A DNA stretch of 64,000 nucleotides from Branchinecta lynchi. Its lineage: Eukaryota; Arthropoda; Branchiopoda; Anostraca; Branchinectidae. Positions 11,100 to 24,000 of the stretch are shown in pieces. A program made the position numbers and the translations under genes. The notes beneath the pieces are model-generated. The model was not told the origin of the DNA. It ran no database searches and was given only the letters and a program-made list of their open reading frames with translations. The DNA lies in assembly GCA_023053575.1 (NCBI GenBank), contig JAKZAP010000022.1:11760518-11824517 (forward strand), written 5' to 3'. Numbering within the stretch: the first letter of the stretch is position 1; each line of letters starts with the position of its first letter.

Positions 11100-12720
11100 G
11101 CTCCAATTATTTATCAATCAATCAATAATTTTATTAACCCGTATAAAAAATGGCACAGAACGCGCCCATATGGAGTTGCCAGATGACATAGTTGCTAGAG
11201 ACTCCAGTCATTTATCAATCAATCAATGATTTTATTAACCCATTTGAAAATGGCACAGAACGCGGACATACGGAGTATGTACCCATCGGCTTGTCCGTTA
11301 TCTGTTTTTAAGATTATATTGAATTGAATTGAATTGCTAGATGGCATAGTTGCTAGAGGCTTCAATTATTTATCAACCAATCAATAATTGTATTAACACA
11401 TTTAAAAAATGGCACAGAACGCGCCCATACGGAGTTGCTAGATTGCATAGTTGCTAGAGGCTACAATTACTCATCAATCAATCAATAATTTTATGAACCC
11501 ATTTAAAATGTCACAGAACGCGCCCATATGGGATGGAGTTGCTAAATGGCATAGTTGCTAGAGGCTTCAATTTATTTATCAATCAATCAATAATTTATTA
11601 ACTCATTTAAAAATGGCACAGAACTCGCCCATACGCTGTTGCTAGATGGCATAGTTGCTAGAGGCTACAATTACTCATCAATCAATCAATAATTTTATGA
11701 ACCCATTTAAAATGTCACAGAACGCGCCCATATGGGATGGAGTTGCTAAATGGCATAGTTGCTAGAGGCTTCAATTTATTTATCAATCAATCAATAATTT
11801 ATTATCCCAGAACTCACCCATACGCTGTTGCTAGATGGCATAGTTGCTAGAGGCTTCAATTTATTTATCAATCAATCAATAATTTATTAACCCATTTAAA
11901 AATGGCACAGAACTCGCCCATACGCTGTTGCTAGATGGCATAGTTGCTAGAGGCTACAATTAATTTATCAATCAATCAATAATTTATTAACCCATTTAAA
12001 AATGGCACAGAACTCGCCCATAATGAGTTGCTAGATGGCACAGTTGCTAGAGGCTACAATTATTTATCAATCAATCAATAATTTTATTAACCCATTTAAA
12101 AATGGCACAGAACTCGCCCATACGCTGTTGCTAGATGACATAGTTGCTAGAGGCTACAATTAATTTATCAATCAATCAATAATTTTGTTAACCCATTTAA
12201 AATGGCACAGAACGCGCCCATAATGAGTTGCTAGATGGCACAGTTGCTAGAGGCTACAATTATTTATCAATCAATCAATAATTTTATTAACCCATTTAAA
12301 AATGGCACAGAACTCGCCCATACGCTGTTGCTAGATGACATAGTTGCTAGAGGCTACAATTAATTTATCAATCAATCAATAATTTTGTTAACCCATTTAA
12401 AATGGCACAGAACGCGCCCATAATGAGTTGCTAGATGGCACAGTTGCTAGAGGCTACAATTATTTATCAATCAATAAATAATTTTATGAACCCATTTAAA
12501 AATGGCACAGAACGCGCCCATATGGGATGGAGTTGCTAAATGGCAGAGTTGCTAGAGGCTTCAATTTATTTATCAATCAATCAATAATTTATTAACCCAT
12601 TTAAAAATGGCACAGAACTCGCCCATACGCTGTTGCTAGATGGCATAGTTGCTAGAGGCTACAATTAATTTATCAATCAATCAATAATTTTATTAACCAA
12701 TTTAAAAATGGCACATACGG
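11100..12720. repeat. Minisatellite, ~100-107-bp unit, about 15 copies
   Basis: Each unit reads ATTTATCAATCAATCAATAA, then TTTTATTAACCCATTTAAAA, ATGGCACAGAACKCGCCCAT, GTTGCTAGATGGCATAGTTG and CTAGAGGCT. Starts near 11110, 11212, 11370, 11471 and 11576 give the period; the 158-bp step at 11212-11370 comes from an insertion containing GAATTGAATTGAATTG. Variant units alternate (ACGCTGTTGC versus AATGAGTTGC), suggesting a higher-order period of two. A related CAATCAATCAATCAACC tract is at 14157. Non-coding, inside the inferred intron. Confidence 0.9.
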
Positions 12721-15700
12721 AGCACATAAAAAACAATAAAGGAAAGAAAAAAAAATAAAAAGATCCGACCTGCACTATTACAGGTTCGTTTTCCTCCAGC
12801 AACAGCCTGAAGAGGACCCTTGCCAAGAAGGGCCAAAATATCGCTTATGAACATCCCAGCCAGTTTAGGCTGAAGAAGTATTTCTATCTCGACTTTATAC
12901 TTTGCGTCCTACTTTTTCCGGGAATCGAAGCGAATTTTTCTGCCACAAACACAGAACTACTTCTTTACCTTCTGAGTTGAAACTGATGTTATTTTCTTTT
13001 TAAGGACACCTGAACAATGAAACCATACTTTAACACACCATGGAGAACGCATTTACAGACATGGCCACGGAGAGCATTCTTCTCCTGAGCGCGACGTTTT
13101 CAAAATATGGATGTTCGTTTCCGGAGGTTTGCACATGCAGACTCCAAGACAAAAAGCGCAATTCATTCAAATCTTGTACAGCGCTGGCCGGATCGTATTG
13201 GAATTTCTTCTAGGTATACGTTTGGGCTTAACTGGTTAAAAAATATTCCAGAAAAAAGGTTGATTGGAGACATTTGTTCATTTCTAAAATTGTTTGGTAC
13301 TGAAATAAGGACAGATGTAAAATGGAGCAAAAATGATAGCTTGGAAACACTGTTTCGTATTTGGATTCGGTTTTCTGCAGGCAACGTTAACGGAAGTCAT
13401 ACAGACAGGGATGATACTTGGTACTCTTCATTCAGGTGTCCTTTAAAACGGAGCAAAGGTGGCAACACGCCAAATTTTGTTTTTTAAATAAATAAAACAA
13501 AATAATGTGTGTGTAAAAATAGCATTAAAATCACTGAGATGCTATACCGCCTCCCCAGGGGGGGGGGGGGGGGGAGCGGAACCTGCAGTTGATTAACAGG
13601 CGTCTAGCCATAAGGAGGTATGGCACACTTTGTGGTCGAACAGCAAGTTTTTGCTTATTGAGATGGAAATAAGGAAATTGTAGATATAGTTGTGTGTGGA
13701 AATGTTTGAAAGGACCACGCCGGTATATACTTTGGTGTGTAACAATTTCGATGGCAAACATCTTTGTTTTGTTCCATGTATTTTGTTATATACTTAGTAG
13801 GCTCATTTGTCTTTAACGGTTAGCTGTTTATTAGTATGTAAGTGTGTGTGAGTTTGACTGACATGTCGTTGTTCCTTTTTATACATTACTCTTCAGCTTT
13901 GAAAGATTCAAATAAATAATATAATAATAATAATAATAACTAAAGGGATGCGACGTTACTGCTCAACAACGGTATAAGAATATTCGAAGATGAAGGGAAC
14001 TTGCTTGCTCCTACAATGCCTCTCCTCTTCCTCATGTTTTGTATTTTTTTTCCCTTATGGACCATCTTCAATAACGAAAGTCTTCGCCAAATTCTTTCAG
14101 TTTTCCAAGTATTTACTACGCCTCCCCCCTCCTGCTCCGAACAAGAAACATCCCCTCATCAATCAATCAATCAACCAAGTTTATTTTCCAAATAGCTTAA
14201 ATGGCTAGAAGACGACTAGATATTTACGGAACACACAGACACGAAACAAATTAACTAATACGCTTACAAGATATGACCAGAAATGGGATGAAACTATGTA
14301 AAACTGGGCAGAAGAATTAGCAGGATATGGAGAAAACTGATTGCCGGTGTTCCACTCGGACCAAGGCACGGAAGACTCATGGAAGAGCTCGGTATAGCCT
14401 ACTGATCTGTCTGCGGCTGTCCTGAAATCCGTTGAAAGAGCGAAGCTGAATTGTGATCATCATGGAGCTTCATGGTCTTTCATTTTAGTGAGTTATTTTT
14501 GGTTATTTTGGGTGTTGTTTCTTTCTTTTTTTCATTTTTACTATACTCCGTCTCTACACTAGTCGGGTTACAGACAAAAATGAAATGTAATTTAATTTAA
14601 AAAAAAAAACTTTTTCTCTAACACGTGTGCCGTGGGCAACCGGCTGTTAATTTACAGAGCGCGATAAACCCTGTGGAAATCTCGGCATCATCCTGAAGCA
14701 CCGCGCAAACCAACGGAAACCGGATCCAGCTTTGTTTTCATATCTTGAAAAGCCTACTTAAAAGATAAGTGGTATGTTAGTGTGTGTGTGTCCCTTAGTT
14801 GGCCAAGAGTAGTTGCGAAATCAATCCAGTCTATTCCAACACGACAAACACAAAATATTGAGTCGCAAATAGAAAATATTTACAGACGACCCCGGGCCAA
14901 CAATTGGCATGTGGCCAGAACCTCGTTTTTGTTGCAATAGCGCTGCCGCATCGCTGCTGCAGCACTTCTTTGCTTTTGCATAATATGCGTTTCTGGATTC
15001 ACTTTCTTCTTGGTTGAAGCGGCAGCGCTGCAGCATCTTGCAGGGAATCACGGACTTGGTCGGGGAGCAAGTCCGTGATTCTCAAGAAGCGGTGCCGTCT
15101 TCCTCGGAAGCGCTGAGTGCAAAAACGGATGTAGAAAGAATCAGTCCGGAATCGGCCGAGAAGTGGACCTGCAGCATGCAACAAAAACGAGGCTCAGATC
15201 GCTTGCCGATCCGCGACTAAAAAAAACCGGAATGAATTACAGTGACTTGTCAGTCGACAATAATGAGTTATGACGGCGAGCATGAGGGTTAGTGCCTTCT
15301 GCAAATCGCAAGAAAGTCAAAAGTTTTGCTAGGCACACAACAGGCACTTATGATAGTAATCATTTCTACATCAGCATTATTTCCCTCCATTCTCGTTCTC
15401 GAGATTCCAGACTTCGGAAGTTAATCCTATCTCGTCTATTCGCATCCCACTGGTTATCCCGCTTGGCACTTTGGTTCTCTTTCTGTGATATATTGTACTC
15501 CCGTGTTTCCGAGAAGCTTATTCGTACAAGGACCAGTTATGTAAATTTTGGAAAGATTTTCGTCCAAGGCACGGGACTTGGAAAGCGGCTAAAAACAGCC
15601 AAAGCCTTATGTAATTTACTGTAATTTTCAAGTGGTCAACTTTTTTCGACTATTTTAGCAGAAACACTGTGTAGTGCGAGGTGTACTTTTAAGGACACTA

Positions 15701-16015
15701 AAGTACTTTTCATATTATCCCCAGCTCTCTTATGGAACTTAAAGCTTCCGAATCTCGGTCTTTCGCCATTGTTTTTGATAGATAGACAGATATCGCTTTT
15801 ATTCTTCTCGAACTATCATGGTAAAAGCTGAGAAGCTTCAAAGTGTTCTTTTTCATATTGGAAGTGTAACCAAGGTCTACTTTCACCAGGGAGCTGGCTA
15901 CACTTTAGTTCTTTCAGTTTAATCCGCCAGGTAACAATCAGGTTCCTGGCGATGACTAATCTCAGTCATTCAAATTTGAGGTAGGGAATTGGCATTAATA
16001 TAATTCAGTTCGTTC
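12721..16015. other. Intronic/intergenic DNA, no gene seen
   Basis: Several open frames exist (for example 13107-13487) but none shows a recognisable domain. There is a copy of the CCCTTGCCAAGAAGGG motif with CTGAAGA at 12807, an interrupted ATA/ATAATAATA tract near 13917-13940, and a strong hairpin at 15045-15081. A TGTGTGTGTGTG run lies at 14780-14791. Confidence 0.45.
15045..15081. repeat. Perfect 14-bp hairpin
   Basis: GAATCACGGACTTG and CAAGTCCGTGATTC flank a nine-base loop. It lies in a GC-rich stretch (14930-15200) full of GCAGCGCTGC-like short palindromes, unlike its AT-rich surroundings. Function unknown. Confidence 0.65.
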
Positions 16016-16432
16016 TAGTGTTGGGCGATTTTTAGGAATATCGTAATATCGATATTTCGATATTTTCAAATTCGATTATCGATATTTCAATTACCGTAAA
16101 CCGATATTTGATAATGTTTATAGTGCTACATTTTTATGGACAAAAAAAAATGACAAGAAAAAACTGAACTAAAATAACAAGATCAAGCATTCCCATTAAG
16201 AAATAGCAGCAATTCCACGCTTTTTCCTCCCACTCTGTTTCTCCTCCCCAATCGAAATCAAGTCTGAAATCCCTGTTCTTTCTTTTATTCTGAAAATTCC
16301 TAATGATAGAACTATTACACATCACAATGCAACTATCGAAAATATCGATATTTCAAAAGTCAATATCGAAATATCGATATTTTACAGCATCATCGATATC
16401 TCGATTATCGTATCGAATATCGCCCAGCACTA
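16016..16432. mobile_element. hAT-type MITE
   Basis: Termini TAGTGTTGGGCGAT and ATCGCCCAGCACTA are inverted repeats, of the CAGTGTTGGGCGATA kind seen in many hAT elements. Flanking 8-mers GTTCGTTC (16008-16015) and GTTCGTTT (16433-16440) match at 7 of 8 positions, as expected for the 8-bp hAT duplication. Subterminal regions are rich in ATCGATATTTCGATATT repeats. 417 bp, non-coding. Confidence 0.85.
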
Positions 16433-16977
16433 GTTCGTTTTGAGTTGGTAGGACCTGTGGAAGGTCGTTGTCGGAGAGCATTAAAAGTTAAGTGGTGTAT
16501 ACATTTCTTTTGAACCTTTTTTTCTCTAACACATCTATAATTTCTATAACTGATCAACCAGGTGGACACTAGTTTGTGTGCACGTTGCTTTGTAATGTTG
16601 AACATGGTCCAGACCGCTCGGGGGCCTTGTACAGAGTAGCGTTGTATAAACAGTTCCTAACAGTGGGCTAAGAGTTAAGGGCCCATAACAGTAGATTAAG
16701 GGTCCATAACAGAAGACATGGCAGGCCTTCAGGTATATCTTATGGTTTGGACTTCTTTTGTTTTACTTTGTTTCCCCAGTTTTTAACCACGGCGTGATCA
16801 GTTTGATAATAGCGTCGATGCTCAGCGTCTGGGAGCAGGAAGGCTGGATGAAGTCGACAAAGGCTAACAAGAAAATCGTTGGCTTCCAGTGGAAGATAAT
16901 CGCAGTTTTGAAGATATTTCTCAGACATTTTATGGTGAAACGATCATTTCTAGTAAGAGTTATGCTTTCAGTCTAAA

Positions 16978-17373
16978 GGCGTATTCTCACCGTTCCTCGA
17001 GGACTCCACTTGAGGAGTCCCCGCGTTTTTGTTTGTACCGGGGACTCACTCCCAGACCCCACGGACGGGCATGCTCCGATTATCATCACCATCATCAAAA
17101 AGGAATCCCTTTCAGATTCAGAGGGGAATAAATTTTTGCTGGTGTTGGTGCAATGTAAAATTAATTAAAAACAATCAGAATAAACAAAACCAAAATAAAG
17201 TGGATCCGGACTAATTTCGTCAACTTCATATTTATTTTAGAACAAATCCATTTCGGAAGCATTCCCATGTTCTCGTTGTTTTCCGTACGCGGAGTCGCGT
17301 AGACTGACTCCCTCTATTCTCGCCGTTCCCTTTGATTCCCCAAGGAGTCCTCGGGAAACGGCAATAATACGCC
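16978..17373. mobile_element. MITE with GGCGTATTCTC termini, copy 1
   Basis: Left end GGCGTATTCTCACCGTTCC and right end GGAAACGGCAATAATACGCC form ~30-bp inverted termini that continue into CGAGGACTCC / GGAGTCCTCG. The interior has TTATCATCACCATCATCA and GCTGGTGTTGGTGCAATG. Copies at 53247-53662 and 53793 onward share all of this. Its right end lies 11 bp from the splice donor of the acidic zinc-finger exon. Non-coding. Confidence 0.83.
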
Positions 17374-17384
17374 TAGTGACCTAC

Positions 17385-17529
17385 CTTCCTCAGGATCCTC
17401 GACCTCAACTTTTACCCCAGTTTTGCTGGCTGCTTCAGCTACCTTCGACTCTCCATGTTGATCTGAATCGCCTTCTGGACCAGATTCCGAGTCAGACTTT
17501 GGCTTGATCGACCCGTTTTCTTCAGTCAT
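17385..17529 (-). CDS. Acidic N-terminal exon, probably of the zinc-finger protein
   Basis: The frame from an ATG at 17529 encodes about 48 residues rich in Glu, Asp, Ser and Lys (KSDSESGPEGDSDQHGESK, then KVEVEDPEE) and ends at a good donor, GAGGAAG|GTAGGT, with one codon base left over. Acidic low-complexity leaders are common in C2H2 zinc-finger proteins, and the phase fits the acceptor at 9016. The frame is also open upstream for about 30 bases to a possible acceptor TTTTTGCTTAG, so the ATG may be internal and an earlier exon may exist. The link to the fingers is inferred. Confidence 0.5.
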
Positions 17530-17561
17530 CTCATGCCCAACGAGATTGTTAATGGAATCTA

Positions 17562-18094
17562 AGCAAAAATTAATGCTATCATTACGTAACTTTTAATTCG
17601 AATACTAATTTCAAAACCTAAGTCGCAGTAGATTCAGTGTCTATTCTAATCTACTTTGTTGGTTTCTAGCTATATTACCAAAAATGGGTCCGCTTAGGGG
17701 TCCTGGACCTCTTGTCCAAGCCTGCAAACGTGTTTAATCTATGAAACCCTTCCACAATCAGGAATCCAGGGTATTCCGCACCACAGATGTATGACATTTT
17801 TGGTCCGGCTTCATCGTCTGGATTGACTTAGAAGAAAACTGATTTCTGGAATCCGGGAGAAAAACCTGGATCATCCGTAAGGCCAAGCAAATGTTTCCGG
17901 AAAACTCATGATAGATAAATCCTTCCCCCTAGATACTTGCCTATTTAGGTAAAGACCGGTGCGAGTTGCTGCTCAACCTATACCAAGGTTGCAGCCAGTA
18001 CCCTTTTCCCGTGACCGATAGTTTTCTTCCGCCATTTACTAATTACACATTCAAGAATACCTCCTAATACCTCCGTAATTAATCGTTTTTTTGT
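17562..18094. other. Intergenic, nothing recognised
   Basis: AT-rich single-copy-looking sequence upstream of the acidic exon. I see no gene, TIR pair or RNA here. Confidence 0.4.
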
Positions 18095-20060
18095 ATCCCA
18101 AAAGGATACCCATGATATCGCAAAATTTGTCCGTCTGTCCGTCCGTCCGGTCTGTCAGCACGATAACTGTCGAAGGGAATGAGATACTTTAATGAAACTA
18201 GTGTGAGGACTCTTTGGCTCAAGGAAAGGTCGAGTTCGTAGATGGGCTGTTTAGCCCTGCGTTTAGGGGTGTGGGTTCAAATTAAGGGTCAAACAAAACA
18301 TTTTGAAACAGCTAATGAGATACTCGATCGGTTAAGGGGTAAGAATGCATGCTAAACATGATTATGAAAACCATTTCTCGCCGGACAGGTAGTTCCCCCG
18401 GAATCCGGCCAAAATCGGAAAATGTGTCAAGACCGGATGCTGAATCCGTACATGACAATAATTATTTACCCGAATATATAAAGTTCACCCGGAATCCAGC
18501 TGAAACCGGAAAGTTTGTTATACGTTAAATTTTTATCTAAACTTGATTTAGATTTTCGATATAGGAGTAAGCAGATACGCTGACTTCTTTTCTTAGCCTG
18601 TTCTTTTTTTGCCGTACAAGCAGTTCGCTCGGAATTCAGCCGAAAACCGGAAATTTGGCAAAAGTAAGGCAGGAAGTTTCAATCAGTTTTGTCAAAATAG
18701 ATATGACTTATAGCGGTAAACACTGATGCTGAACCCATACCTGAACTTGGTTGTATCAGATGATTAGCTATTTTGGCCTTAATCTGTTTCTAAATTTGAA
18801 TATGGAAAATTTTCAACTAGTCTGGCGAAGACTGGATCTAGCGAAGACAAGACCCAATTGTCTGTATCAAATATTACACTTGTGGAATCCCATCGAAACC
18901 TTTGGTCTTGTTGTTTGTTGGAATCCCAAACCGTAAGTGGAGGGATACCATGGGGATACCTTATGACTTCGTAAAAGTTGTGCGTCTGTCAGCACGACAA
19001 CTCTCGAAGGGGTAGATATATTTTCTTCAAACTTTGTATAAGGATGCATTAAGTCAAAGTACACGTCAAGTTCGTAGATGAGTCCTGTAGCACCATATTT
19101 AGGTGTGTCTGTGAGGGGGGGGGGGGGGGAAATAAAGGGATGAACAAAAATATTTTAAAAGGCAATAAGATAGTCGATCTAGTAAGGAGACATGCTGAAT
19201 CCATATCTAAAACTTATTTCTCGCCAAACAATTAGTTCGTCCGGAATCCGGCAAAACCGGAAATTTTTTTAAAAGTAAAGGTTTTACTTGAAGTTGATTA
19301 AATGATCGGTTGACGGGTAAGAAGACATGCTGAATCCGAATATGACAATCGTTTTCTACCCGGATAACTAGTTCGTTCGGAATCCAGCCAAAACAGGAAA
19401 ATTTGTCAAAAGTAAAAGTTTTATTTGAAGTTGATTAAATGTTCGATTTAAGGTTAAGAAGACATGCTGGATCCGTACATGATTACCATTTTCTACCCGG
19501 ACATATAGTTCGCCCGAAATCCGGCGGAAATCGGAAAACTAAAAAAGGTTTTATCTGAAGTTGATGAGAGATCCGATGTAGTGGTAAGGAGGCATACTCA
19601 ATCCGTAAATGAAAATTATTTTCTCGACGACCAAATAGTTCACCCGGAATCCGGCAAAAACCTGAAAACTTGTAAAAAGTTAAAGTTCATCTGAAGCTGA
19701 TTAGAGGTTCGCTATAGGGGTAAGGAGATATGGTGAATTCCTTTTGAGCTTTAATTTTGTGTCGGACAAGTAGTCCACCCGGAATCCGGCTGGAACCGGA
19801 TATTTGGCAGAGTAAGGCAGGAAGTTTCGATCAATTTCGTCAAAGTAGATATGACGAATAGCGCTAAATACACATGCTGAATTCATACCTCAGCTTTTCT
19901 CAAATGACTAGCCATTGGCGCTAACTGTTTCTAAATTCTAATAGCAAAAATGTTCAAGTCGTCTGGGAAAGACCGGATATCTACAAGACGCAATTGTCTG
20001 AATCAAATATTAAATTTTTGGGATCCCATCGAAACCTTTGGTCTTGTTTTTTGTTCTTCT
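18095..20060 (+). repeat. Degenerate CCGGAATCCGG repeat array, plus orientation
   Basis: Reverse-complement counterpart of the 9410-10690 array. Two blocks (18095-18925 and 18940-20060) each open with GTCCGTCTGTC...CAGCACGATAACT and ACTCTTTGGCTCAAGG-like phrases, continue through several ~140-bp units, and close with GGGATCCCATCGAAACC or GGAATCCCATCGAAACC plus TTTGGTCTTG. A G-run lies at about 19117-19129. Non-coding. Confidence 0.7.
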
Positions 20061-20167
20061 GAATTGTAAAGATTTTTAACCCCATAGTTGTATAAAGTTT
20101 TTATTTTAGTCTTTATGCTCATCAAATGATGATTTTCTTGTTCTTCAAGTTTTCAAGTTTGGTTTTT

Positions 20168-20195
20168 ATGGCACTTGAGCATACTCAAGTGCCAT
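20168..20195. repeat. GGCACTTG hairpin heading a GATGAAACTTGG repeat
   Basis: ATGGCACTTGAG and CTCAAGTGCCAT form a perfect 12-bp stem with a CATA loop, followed by ATAGCGATTGTTATTTCTGT. The same hairpin and follow-on sequence occur at 35544-35572, so it marks the boundary of a dispersed repeat. Confidence 0.75.
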
Positions 20196-20700
20196 ATAGC
20201 GATTGTTATTTCTGTCCGTCAGTCGGTCCCGGTTTTGCTAGTTCGGGCACTTCCAGATAAGCTAGGACGATGAAACTTGGCAAGCATATCAGGAACTGGA
20301 CCAGATTAAATTAGAAATTGTCGCTTCCTCGATCCGACCATCTGGAGGGGAGTGGAGGGAGGGGGAATCCGGAAAAAATAGGAAAAATGAGATATTTTTA
20401 GCTTACGAACGGGTGATCGGATCTTAATGAAACTTAATACATGGAAGGACTTCGTGTCTCAGACCCTCCATTTTAAATCCAGACCGGATCCGGTGACACT
20501 GGGGGGCGTTAGAGGGGGAAATAGTCAGGGAGCCACTCAACGAAAATGTGTCGGGTAGGTGATCAGTGAGCAGCAGAAGGTTTGACAACGGAATATGGGG
20601 TAATCGATAGCGCTGATCACGAAAATGGGCGTTATATACTCGGCGGGGGGGTGCTTGACCCCGAAAATTGAAAATTTCGCGTTTTTTTTGCTATTAAATC
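20196..20700 (+). repeat. Modular GATGAAACTTGG repeat, short copy
   Basis: It holds the phrases GACGATGAAACTTGGCAAGC, GAACGGGTGATCGGATCTTA, TCCAGACCGGATCCGGTGAC and TGGGGGGCGTTAGAGGGGGA, which reappear at 33000-34600 and 35640-37480. Non-coding. Confidence 0.7.
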
Positions 20701-21089
20701 ACGTTTCGGAAAAATTTCCACAATGATCGCCAAATCTTTCGTAACTGATGCCAGAAGTGACGAGTACAGTAGGGACCATCGCGAATGACCTTGAAACTTG
20801 CAATTTTAATTTTTTTATTCGCGCTGGAAAAGATTTTTTTTCCTTACCTAGATTCAGCTGGTGGCGGATAGTTTTATTATCTCAGACAGGAAGAGTGCCA
20901 CTATACTCAACAATGACCTTGGTTACAACTCTCTTTTCATTCCTAATCAGAATTATTAGTAAACTTGACAAGATTATTATTCAATAAACTTGAATAAACA
21001 AAAAAAAGATTACTATACTAACACCTGCTACGGATTTCGTGAACGGCACTTGTTACTACAAAAGTTAAAAAGTAGCTCAGCATATCAAA

Positions 21090-24000
21090 TTATCCATCAA
21101 GCATATCAAACTCGTCCATAAAACACTTCCCACCACAGCCACAAAGTAAATCGCAAGGTCTATTTCCAGCACATGAACATTTTTTTGTACAGCGCTTGCA
21201 CGAGCAGTACTGGGGGACCACACCTTCTGGAAATGCCTGAAGGGTAGACACAACTGGCCTAACCCCACCGTCTTGAAACATCCAGCCAAATTGCAGGGGA
21301 TCCAGAAACTGTGGCTTTGCTCGATTTGCTTGCAAAAAAATGTCCAACTGCAGGTACACGCGCTTAGCATGACACTCAAAGGCAGCGTCAGATGGTGGCA
21401 AATACTTAAGCTCCCGCTTTCGAGGGTACAAATGCACTCTTAATTCATTAAGAGAGGTAAAGTGGTCTGGGTCTTTTCCGTATGAGGCAACAACGACCTT
21501 TTTGCAAATCACACTGAATTTTTCTAGAACCGCAGGGTCGAGCTGTGACTTCTGTATCTCTTGCACAAGCAAAGCAATCGGTTTCTCCAATCCCCATTTC
21601 TCGACAGCCTTGGCCACCACTCGTTTTCCTTTAGAAAACATGAAACCCACGGTATCACACCCTGAAAGCGTATGAAGAAGGCAGATGGAGTGAACAAAAT
21701 CGTTCGGTAAATTGCTGCAAAGCCGATGTATAGGCACTGAATAGCTGTGGAACCTGACATAAACTTTCCGCTTTTCACAATTTGGGTGGTTCCCAAGGAA
21801 TAACTTGTAGTGATATAGCAAGACGACAACAATGTCTGTGTCATTCGCATCGACCAAAACGACATCGAAACCCCTCTCCAAACAGTCCAACATGTGTAAC
21901 ACAACTCTTGTATCGGCCTCTTCATGGGTACAGCTCAAACGCTCTTCAAAGTTTGTATCAGCATTTCCACTTCTGTTGAGCATCACCACTCTCATCCGGT
22001 CTCGAAAGCCTCCTGAGAGGTACACAGTGAACCCTGCTTGCAGCAGGTGAACTAAGTTTTCAAACTCACCGAATAAAAGCTCAATCAGTCTTGCCTTTGT
22101 CTTGGAATTTGAGAGCAACGAGTTCCAGTCATCTAGGTTTGAGTGTCTACCTAGAGCTACCGGAGACCTGTTTGAACATCCTCGCTGCTCATGGCAACCA
22201 CCGCAGTCCTTTAGGCAGATCACCTTGCCTTCTTCGTCGGAATATCCAAATATCCCATCATATCTATCTGCAAGGACGTGCAGCTCCTTAACGTTGCTGT
22301 TGAAAGACACAAGCGTAGAAAATGTCCGTTTTCCATAGCTCTCAACGGTTTCCGATGGATTTGGTGGATGGCTTCTGAGGTAGGGCATCAAGTCTACCAC
22401 CCTTGAGTGAGTCGACTCACTGCTAATCTCGAGGTTAACGGGCCACTCTGTCAAGCTGATTTTTGTTTTCAAATACTCCAGAAGAGCTGACTTTGTTCCT
22501 GTCCGAAGCACAACCATTCCAGATATGGCACTTCTCTGGAATATAGAAGGTGCATATGGAAGAAGCTCATGGGAAAGCAAATTCTTTAGATGGTGAAGTC
22601 CTCTTTCGCCTGTAAAGTCAACACTCACCAATACCCTTTTGACAGTTTGAAGTTCAACATTGGTAAGGCTATTTACAGCACTAGAAGTATTGGTTGCTTT
22701 TTTCTGTTTCGCCTTCTCATTATTCATGACCTTTACTTTGCTAAAGGCACCTTTTTCACCGTCCAAGTAGCGATCAACCGCTCTGCTTCCAACAGATCGC
22801 ACACTGAGGAGACTGTCAGCTATCTCACTATCAACTGTCTCAAGCGTATAAATATTCAGCAAATCTTCGTCAGTGGATCGAAAGGGATTGAGCCTGGCTT
22901 CCAGAACAGACTTCACTTTATCAACAGCCATGTGTTGCCGCAGAATGAAGGAAGGGTGATCTTCGTGGTGAGAGGAGTCAAACTCAGTCTGGGGAACAAT
23001 GCGTAGCATCTCAGTGAATGTAGACGAGACTGAGGCACAGAACGGAAGAGTTAAAGTCCACTTCACCAGTGCCAACTCATTCATGGTAATACCCGTCATT
23101 CCACCTTCCGTTTTTGAATCTAAATTAATGGTAGATTCTACAGCATGGTCTGGGGATATGCAGTTGAATTTTGCATTCCTCCTCTTCACATTGAACAGTC
23201 CATTGTGGAATGCCTGATCTACTTCTTGAGGTAAGCCCTGCATCTCAGCCAGGTACTCAATCAAGCAAGTGCCATACTTATAGTGACCACATGCAACTAA
23301 ATAAGGAAGCATTTTGCTAGCTCCTTCAAGATGGCCATCCCAGTCACCAGATCTTTCACTGTACAAAAACTGCCACAAAACCAGTACCATTTCTTTGTAC
23401 TGCTTCCAGAACTTGTGGGTTTTTGAGCGTGCACGAGAAGTCTCGAACCTTTCTAACCACGGGGACAATGCGGTAAGTTTTTCCTTTAGACAGTTCAAGT
23501 TCTCATCACCCTCTTTTGAGATCTTCAAGTTTTGCAGTAAATCTCCCATTTCTTCAAAGATAGTGATGCACGATGAATCGTCTGATTCTGCGCAAAAATC
23601 TTCGAAAGCTTCCCAGTACAGAATGGATATTGCCTCGAGGACTAACGTATGAGCAGCGAGAGCTTTATAGTACGGTTTACCACTCATCACTTTCTTTGCG
23701 GTTCCTTCCAACAGAATTCCAGCCTCGTAAATCACCTCTTCTAGACCCGAGAACTTCATTATATGACCGATGGCACCCATGAAGTTCATTAAAATATGAA
23801 GACCGCCCATTCTGAGGACAACATCAGAATATGCTTCCGGATTTCTGACTCTCAGAGCATGAACGATTTCATACACGGCCTGGTCACATGTGACGACGGT
23901 GTAACTCAGTCCCAGTTCTCTGGCAGTTTTCTGGAAAGACTTAATGACTTCTTCCACGACTGCTGGGTTCGAGGGAGAGTGGGGAACCACTGGCAGGTAT

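Larger units (their letters stand above)
9017..17384 (-). other. Probable intron of the zinc-finger gene (about 8.4 kb)
   Basis: It is bounded by AG at 9018-9017 and GT at 17384-17383 on the minus strand. Phases agree: one base left by the upstream exon and two supplied by the downstream exon. The content is repetitive: a G-run (about 9063-9079), degenerate CCGGATTCCGG repeats (9410-10690), a ~100-bp minisatellite (11100-12720), a G-run at 13559-13574, a hairpin at 15045-15081, a hAT MITE (16016-16432) and another MITE (16978-17373). No further exon is convincingly visible. Confidence 0.55.

Noticed and set aside
13107..13487. 126-codon plus-strand frame
   Set aside because: No recognisable domain and a competing frame on the other strand; it lies in the inferred intron. 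Kept only as non-coding.
16758..16976. Possible exon after a pyrimidine-rich CTTTGTTTCCCCAG acceptor-like sequence
   Set aside because: Two or three frames are equally open, no donor is clear before the MITE at 16978, and no family is recognised. Cannot be supported.
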